26,764 nucleotides of DNA, from contig NW_005434637.1 of the NCBI RefSeq assembly GCF_000315625.1, forward strand, positions 158,260-185,023, read 5' to 3'. Position numbers and translations under genes: made by a program. Source of the stretch: Guillardia theta CCMP2712. Taxonomy: Eukaryota; Cryptophyceae; Pyrenomonadales; Geminigeraceae. Below, one piece after another: positions 20,512-26,764 of the stretch. The notes beneath the pieces are model-generated. The model made no database searches and was not told the DNA's origin. It saw nothing but the letters and a program-made list of their open reading frames with translations. Position 1 is the first letter of the stretch. Each line of letters begins with the position of its first letter.

Positions 20512-20683
20512 TTGACTATAGAACTTTCTAAGTCAGGTTGGGACTCCTCGATATTGACTACAGACTTTTAGTCACAGTGTTGTTCTTCTCTCAGATTTTG
20601 ACTACATGTTCGATTTCTTGACTATAAAGCTGATTGTTTCTGTTTGTAAATTTGACTATAACACAATCATGTCTTATAGTCAA
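20512..20683 (+). promoter_or_regulatory. Cluster of TTGACTA(T/C)A motifs upstream of the ubiquitin-HMG gene
   Basis: TTGACTATA or TTGACTACA occurs at 20512-20520, 20554-20562, 20598-20606, 20618-20626 and 20652-20660, and inverted as TATAGTCAA at 20675-20683. A partial TAGTCA is at 20569. Six near-identical 9-mers in 172 bp, ending 56 bp before the ATG, look like an array of transcription-factor sites. The TTGACT core resembles the plant W-box that WRKY factors bind, but that link is inference. Confidence 0.7.
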
Positions 20684-20739
20684 GGGGCCACAACTCGCCT
20701 GTTTGAAAATCCCGCCCTCCCCCGCCCGTCCGCAGCAGC

Positions 20740-21751
<1,012 letters not shown>

Positions 21752-21983
21752 GTTCGCTGGTTTGCCTCACTTCTCAACCGCTGGACAACGATTTGTGGAT
21801 ATATCCAACTACACAATTTTGGGATTTTGGTTAACAGTGTTTGTTGGTACCTTGATTTCCAGTGATCAGTCACTTTGACACAACTAACTCTGAAAAGATA
21901 GTTTTGTTTTAATTAATAAATAATTCTTCCTTTCATTCGGGTCTCTTCCAGCCTTTCTGTTGACAGCACACCATGTCAACACC

Positions 21984-22532
21984 TCAGAAGCCCTTTGACT
22001 TCTGCCGTGCCTGCATAATCTTAGCAAAATACGTTCGGCTCCCTGCAGTAGATGGTCTAGCATTTGAAGTCTGAGGTCGTGGAGTGGGAGATTCGGTTTG
22101 ACACTCAATAGCTTGTGTCTCGATCCTAGCAGAGATAGGCCTTTGGTGCCTATTGGAAAGATTGTCATCATTTTCAAAAGTGTTCTGATTTTGCTCAGTT
22201 GGTGATGCTGTAGATGCTCGACTAGCCGACGACTCGCACAACGCGACGGTACTCGAGAGCTTCACCGCATCTACTGCCGAAAATGGGATGGCCGCTACTG
22301 TCGCTGAAAGCTTCTTGCTTGATTTGACGAATTCTTTGACACTGTTCGCCCCTCGCAAGGCCCCTGCTCTGCCATTGATCCATACGCTGCCTGTTCCGTT
22401 CCTCTGGACCAAAGCACTTCGTTTTTTTCGCTCCTCTTCCATGCTCTGTTTCAAAGATCGGAGTTTTTCCTCCATCTCAAGCAAGTCTTTGCTTGTAGCT
22501 TTCCCCTTGATTACACTGACTGGTTTCGACAT
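21984..22532 (-). CDS. Hypothetical protein with a short coiled coil
   Basis: A single open frame of 182 residues from ATG 22532 (MSKPVSVIKGKATSK). The frame stays open upstream to 22718, but that part has no coding character and I read it as 5' UTR. Residues about 13-40 (LLEMEEKLRSLKQSMEEERK) predict a short coiled coil. A conserved-looking GSVWINGRAGALRG follows, and the C-terminal half is Ser/Thr/Pro-rich with RPISARIETQAIECQTESP and RPSTAGSRTYFAKIMQARQ. The basic, disordered tail suggests a cytoskeletal or microtubule-associated adaptor, but I do not recognise the family. It converges with the ubiquitin-HMG gene, 230 bp away. Confidence 0.6.
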   Translation of the reverse strand: MSKPVSVIKGKATSKDLLEMEEKLRSLKQSMEEERKKRSALVQRNGTGSVWINGRAGALRGANSVKEFVKSSKKLSATVAAIPFSAVDAVKLSSTVALCESSASRASTASPTEQNQNTFENDDNLSNRHQRPISARIETQAIECQTESPTPRPQTSNARPSTAGSRTYFAKIMQARQKSKGF

Positions 22533-23825
22533 GTTTTCTCTAGGCCAGCGAGTAGTGCCAGCGATGCAGTCTCGAAGTCCAATTTGAGCAAGACTAAGGG
22601 AAATCAATTTCTCACAAAATGTTCTAGTGACCGATCTGATCCAGACGGTTATGCCAAAAATGCAAATCAATGTTCGATGCTTTCTTGCCCTTGAATTGCG
22701 AACACCTGCTCTTCGCAATCGCTCTCTTCCTCCACCAGTTCACTGATGTCGTTTCCTACGTTGAAGTCGCCGTTGTTCTTTCTACTCTACAGGTCTGCTC
22801 AACCCGTACTTGCCTGCCAGCTTGCTCTGGCCCTTCTTTCTGTTGGATCCTCCTCCTGATTTCACAGGAGACTACCGGGCACCCGGTCTTCTTTCAACCA
22901 CGTGCCGGATTTGAGTTGGTGGGTACTTGTACCCACCCCATACTACCCTAAGATTATCCATGATTGTTTGGGGGTAGTTGAGGGATTTGAGGGTCCTGCA
23001 CCGGCACTTGAAAAAGAGCTCGATAGAAGGGGGGTGGGGTTGTAAAGCCAACGGCAGGGCGGTTGATGGGTCACAGTCCCTCTTCCCCGCACATACCCAC
23101 TATCGTTGTTTTCCGTTATACAACCGTTATTTGAATCACCGTTTCAAGACCGTTATCCATCCAACGGTTTGACCCATAAATGGAAGAAGCTGATTGCTCG
23201 CCGCAGGTGATCGTTTGTCCACGTGGGGTCGTATGAATAAGGCAACACTCGCAGCCAAAGGGGTGGGTCAAAACATACGGTTGATAGGGGTACATCAAAA
23301 TTACCAGGGGTAAAACTAACCCGAAGGTCCCCGGGGGAAGTGGGGTGGGGGGTCGTCGTCAGCCTCCATATATGTGTCCGAGTGGTTGTATCCGTCTGCC
23401 CTCCATGGGTGGGGTGGGAAGACTACGATGAGTAGGTGGGGGTACAGGGACAGGGGTCTTGTTGAGCAACTACACGCGGAAAAGGACGGGGTCTTTGAAC
23501 CTGCACGAGGGTATTGGAATATGAGGGTGGGGGTTATAGAAAGAAACAGGATCACTGGGGATGAGAGGGGTGGAGTGAAATAAGTGTCCAATTTCAGTGA
23601 GTATCCGACGAATTTGATGGGTATGGGTAGAAAATGTGGCATTCAAGGGGGTGATTTCTCTGTCAAGCAGAGGGTTGAGAAGTAAATTGAAGGGTTAAGG
23701 AAATATTTCCAGGGTACATGAAATGAGAGGGGTAGGCTGTGAAGCGGGGTAGGTAGTACCACCCCAGTATCAAAGAGCTATGTATAGTCCAGGAAGGTGG
23801 GTGGGCAAGGCGAAAGAGGCGGAGG
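22533..23825. other. Intergenic region with dense GGGGT words
   Basis: No gene is supported in about 1.3 kb of head-to-head space. From about 22960 to 23760 the plus strand carries over fifteen GGGGT words, many as GGGGTAG, GGGGTGGGG or GGGGTTG, with a few CCCCATAC complements near 22930. Open frames here are by-products of this composition. The left 400 bp has splice-like sites (CTACAG at about 22793, TTTCACAG at about 22869) but no coding frame I could connect. Confidence 0.5.
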
Positions 23826-24452
23826 ATGCGGTGGATGGTTTATGTGCTGGCGGCGCATGCGATCGTTGCGATGGTAGACAAGGGAGAAGGAAGAAAGGGT
23901 GCAGCAATCGTGATTTCCACCCTCTGTCTACTCTGTCTCCTGTGTCGAAGTGATCTCGTTTCCTGGGCTTCACGTCAAGGATCGTTGGTGTACTACGGAG
24001 TGGATGGATTGCGTCGGTACCTTGAAGATAAGGGGGTCGCCTTTGTGGACGTTGGCATTGCGCTGTTCTGCTATGAAATGCTGGGGGTTTTGGTCCTGCT
24101 ATCATTTTGGTTGGCATGCTTCGTAATGCAGCCTGTGAAACAGTGCTTCTTACAACCTATTGGGACACTGGTTGGGGTGACGCGGGATATATTCGGCCAG
24201 GGCTTTATGCGAACAGCCGAAGACTCTTACAAGCTTGTGCTAGAGAAAGTGCACTCCAAGTTTGCAGATATCGCTAAGCGGATGCAGGTGGATCCAGTAA
24301 GGCTAAGTACAGCATATGCGGAGGGTGCGATATGCCGGGGGTTGCTGAAACCATTGCTGGTTCCTATGAAACTTTACGGTGCATATTTGCTAGTAAGAGG
24401 GTGGAGACATGTCATGATGAACTTATCAAGCTTGCAAAAGCAAGTTTTATAG
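23826..24452 (+). CDS. Small membrane protein, possibly FAM210/DUF1279-like
   Basis: An intronless frame of 208 residues. Hydrophobic segments lie near residues 26-41 (AAIVISTLCLLCLLC) and 72-101 (VDVGIALFCYEMLG, VLVLLSFWLACFVM), and a hydrophobic N-terminus (VYVLAAHAIVAMV) may add a third helix or an anchor. An amphipathic region and STAYAEGAICRGLLKPLLVP near the C-terminus resemble the GT..AYA..K.L.P.R.P pattern of FAM210/DUF1279 mitochondrial or plastid proteins. That similarity is weak and from memory of the pattern only. The start is the first Met in frame; its context is GC-rich and unremarkable. A polyadenylation-like AATAAA lies 63 bp after the stop. No obvious targeting peptide precedes the first membrane segment. 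Confidence 0.65.
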   Translation: MRWMVYVLAAHAIVAMVDKGEGRKGAAIVISTLCLLCLLCRSDLVSWASRQGSLVYYGVDGLRRYLEDKGVAFVDVGIALFCYEMLGVLVLLSFWLACFVMQPVKQCFLQPIGTLVGVTRDIFGQGFMRTAEDSYKLVLEKVHSKFADIAKRMQVDPVRLSTAYAEGAICRGLLKPLLVPMKLYGAYLLVRGWRHVMMNLSSLQKQVL

Positions 24453-24514
24453 CTTCATTTTTTCATTCTTTCTTCCTCTAAAACCAATGTATATTTTTCT
24501 GTCCATACACCCCG

Positions 24515-24520
24515 AATAAA
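24515..24520 (+). terminator. Possible polyadenylation signal
   Basis: AATAAA 63 nt after the stop of the 208-residue membrane protein gene, in AT-rich sequence. It matches the canonical eukaryotic hexamer, but the poly(A) signal used by this organism is not known from the window. Confidence 0.4.
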
Positions 24521-24880
24521 CTTAGCTTTCGCATGAATGTTGTATTCACCGTTGGTGCCAATTCCAATCAGCTTCACACTGAAAGTGTGAGCTTATGGTG
24601 ATGGCAAGATTGTGCCATAAGCGATGAGAAGTGTCTGGTATCCGATTCCTTTTCAAACTCTCGACTGTTTTCACTGCGAAATACAGCGTACATTTCTCAT
24701 CTTCGCAAGGATTGACAGATACAGTTCAGCACCTTGGAAGGTAATTACGAGATTTATCAACAGTTTGTAAAGATTTGAGAAAGTCAACATCAAAATTAAT
24801 GCGGCAAAGCGCAAAGCATATCACTGTAAGCGGACTAAAATCCTCGCTGGGATTACAATCATTCCTTGTTGGGCTTGTGA

Positions 24881-26169
24881 TCACTCGAGATCCCTTTGCC
24901 TTCCCTGGTGGGGCTGAGAGTTTGTTAGTTCCAAGCCAGTTCCTTCACTGTCCAAGAAGCGCTGCAAGAACACCCGTTACAAATGCAACGGATCGGTGAG
25001 ATAGCAAACCTGCCAGAGCCTGAGCAAACCCCGCTTCCCTGTGGAGGGAAATTCTGGTATGACAGAGCCAACTTCTCTGTCGCCGAGTTTGTCAAAAAAC
25101 GTATCAAGTAGATCATTTTGAGATTGAACAGTTCCAACAACATCTCTTAGCCCATCCCAGAGCTCATCCCGCAATCGAAGTGAAGTGTCAGATGAAGGCA
25201 TTAGACTACAAAGCAAAAGTCATGGTGTTTCAGAAACATGTTGAAGCAAAATCACCTGTTGACTGGCCTTGACATCACATACTCCGCGAGACGTTTTGCA
25301 GAACGGGAGAACGCTTTGCTGTTCTTCTCATCTAGGATGAATTGAATCATTTGCTCTACTGCTGGTCGGCTTTGGGTGCCCAGGAACTCTTTGACTTGTG
25401 GTCCAAGACTGTTGTCCAATGCGTCACGAAGAGCTTTGTTCACTTCCTGACGGATTGGACCGATGACCGGCAGCTGATTGACAATGTTTCCCAGGATATC
25501 AGCACGCTGCATGAACTCCAGGATCCCTGTGTAAAGGATTGCTCCCGCCATGGATTCTACTGCCGGTGTCCTCATGAATGCCTGTGCCAGCCAAATATTT
25601 CACAAGGTATCAACAATAAACAACGAATCAAACACAACATAAATCATTGTTGACGAACCTTCAAAATCGCAGGATCAATCTCAGAATTTTCAACTTGTTT
25701 GTAGATCTGAAATGTCCAACAGTGTCAGAACAGGCTGAAGGTAGAGCTGCAACCAAAGCCACACCTTGTTTGAGAAGTCAGCGGATAATATCTCATTGAG
25801 AGGTCTCTTCTCAGTACGTAGCCATTGGTCAATCTCTTGGTGAAGATCGTTAAACTTTTGCCTCTGATCTTTCCAGTACTGATCATCTTCTGACAGCTCC
25901 GTGAGGAGTTTCCTGACTTCCGCCTTGTCGAGAAGCTCGTTGAACGTCTGCCCCCTGACCCACAGATCCACCCGATCTACAACAGTTTCGGCTGATGCAG
26001 ATTTCATCATTACATTGGAAGTTCTTCTCATTGTTCTGCAACTGCTACACTGATTGCTGCGCACTGAACCTGTTGTCCAACTAACTGTTGGCATCCATCC
26101 ACGTACAGCAGTCGACAAGCAAAGGACGAAGAAGACAGCAGCTCTGCAAGAGAGCATACTCGTCGTCAT
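24881..26169 (-). CDS. Probable plastid-targeted protein of unknown function
   Basis: Five exons, 26169-25765, 25706-25659, 25581-25256, 25205-25010 and 24961-24881, join in phase with GT-AG introns of 48-77 nt and give about 351 residues. The N-terminus is a signal peptide (MLSCRAAVFFVLCLSTAVRG) followed by W and a Ser/Thr/Arg-rich, acid-poor stretch to about residue 60. That is the bipartite layout used for complex plastids, where an aromatic residue follows the cleavage site. The mature part is helical: VRKLLTELSEDDQYWK, FNDLHQEIDQWLRTEKR, then a middle region with ILEFMQRADILGNIVNQLP, RPAVEQMIQFILDEKN and SAKRLAEYVMSRP, and a C-terminal domain with RLRDELWDGLRDVVG and DTFFDKLGDREVGS. I do not recognise a named family. 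The regular helices suggest a membrane-peripheral or assembly role. The upstream Met at 26292 lies before the signal peptide and is unlikely to be used. Confidence 0.78.
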
Positions 26170-26764
26170 GTTAAAAAATCTATCCTCTCTGCAGGAAAAA
26201 TGTGTAAGCAATGCGCCATTCAACCTTGTTTCAGCAAACTGTTTCAAGAACACATGATTCCATGAAAATTCGACAATTGCATCCACGCACAAGTAACAAT
26301 CATTTCACTTCAACCCCTTCTCACAATCCCTTGTCCTTCTGCATGCAGCTACGAATTCCCTAGCCCTTGTGACCCAACACTGCATTATGGGACACAACTA
26401 GCGCACCGTGCATGGCTGTCCTTTTGCTCATGTCGGCTTCACTAGAGGGTGGAACTTGTGGATCAAGCTGCTGCCTCCCTCAACACAACCTCGTCTACCC
26501 ATCTTCCTCTCTCTTCTCCCGCCCTCGGGGTCTGCATCAAGCTCTACCCTCCTCCTCACCTGTCCTTCCTCCTCCTCCCTGACCCCTCATCCCCCTTTGG
26601 TCGTCTCATTCCAGCCCTCATCCCCACTCACTCGGCTCGGCTCCGGCAGGTCTCCGGGCCCCGGTCTTGGCCCAGTAAATGCTATGTACCTCATCCCCAC
26701 CATTGACCAAATTGGATGACGGGGATCGATGGAGATGGTCTAGAGAGGTGAGTGGAGGAGGAGG
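26170..26764. other. Upstream flank at the window edge; possible start of a further plus-strand gene
   Basis: The stretch should hold the promoter of the minus-strand plastid-targeted gene. From about 26411 to 26706 several frames are open because the sequence is CT-rich and low in stop codons. One frame (about 26449-26706) reads plausibly, with LGVCIKLYPPPHLSFLLLP and PSSPFGRLIPALIPTHSARL, and ATG 26411 could begin a short leader. I could not settle a splice structure, and the region ends at the window edge. A partial gene here is possible but not shown. Confidence 0.25.

Noticed and set aside
22670-22951. Plus-strand frame of 93 codons with splice-like sites
   Set aside because: No domain, and the frame could not be joined to the gene at 23826 or to any other exon. 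More likely promoter or UTR sequence.

Overview
The window reads as nuclear DNA of a flagellated alga with a red-lineage complex plastid, most likely a cryptophyte such as Guillardia theta. This is inferred, not searched. The reasons are very many spliceosomal introns, most of them only about 43-60 nt; a complete CFAP58 axonemal gene (so motile flagella); and proteins with an N-terminal signal peptide, one of which has the signal-plus-transit form used for complex plastids. No prokaryotic operon, rRNA, tRNA, CRISPR array or transposase was seen.

I resolve twelve protein genes, most of them by reassembling exons from splice sites and reading phase. In order they are: a coiled-coil protein (+, 570-3205); a secretory thioredoxin-fold protein (-, 3492-5212); a class I SAM methyltransferase (+, 5272-6961); CFAP58 (-, 7127-10310); a potassium channel with four pore loops (+, 11542-13760); proteasome lid subunit RPN8 (-, 13835-15526); an Mpv17/PMP22 membrane protein (+, 15978-16669); a PLAC8 Cys-rich protein with a long C-terminal extension (-, 17042-18670); a ubiquitin-HMG-box fusion (+, 20740-21751); a small hypothetical protein (-, 21984-22532); a two-helix membrane protein (+, 23826-24452); and a conserved, probably plastid-targeted protein (-, 24881-26169).

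The genes alternate strand without exception, so every intergenic space is either head-to-head (shared promoter) or tail-to-tail (74-430 bp). Head-to-head and 5' spaces carry G-rich GGGGTA-type motifs, tandem repeats, GC-rich palindromes, a diverged 220-285 bp duplication and, before the ubiquitin fusion, a cluster of TTGACTA(T/C)A motifs. Microsatellites (GGA, GAT, TCA) lie in introns of the methyltransferase gene.

The genes do not form one pathway. The items most worth a second look are the four-pore single-chain K+ channel, the ubiquitin-HMG fusion, the extended PLAC8 protein, the non-GT donor sites (two GC-AG introns and one apparent GA-AG intron), an apparent one-base frameshift in RPN8, and the strict strand alternation.
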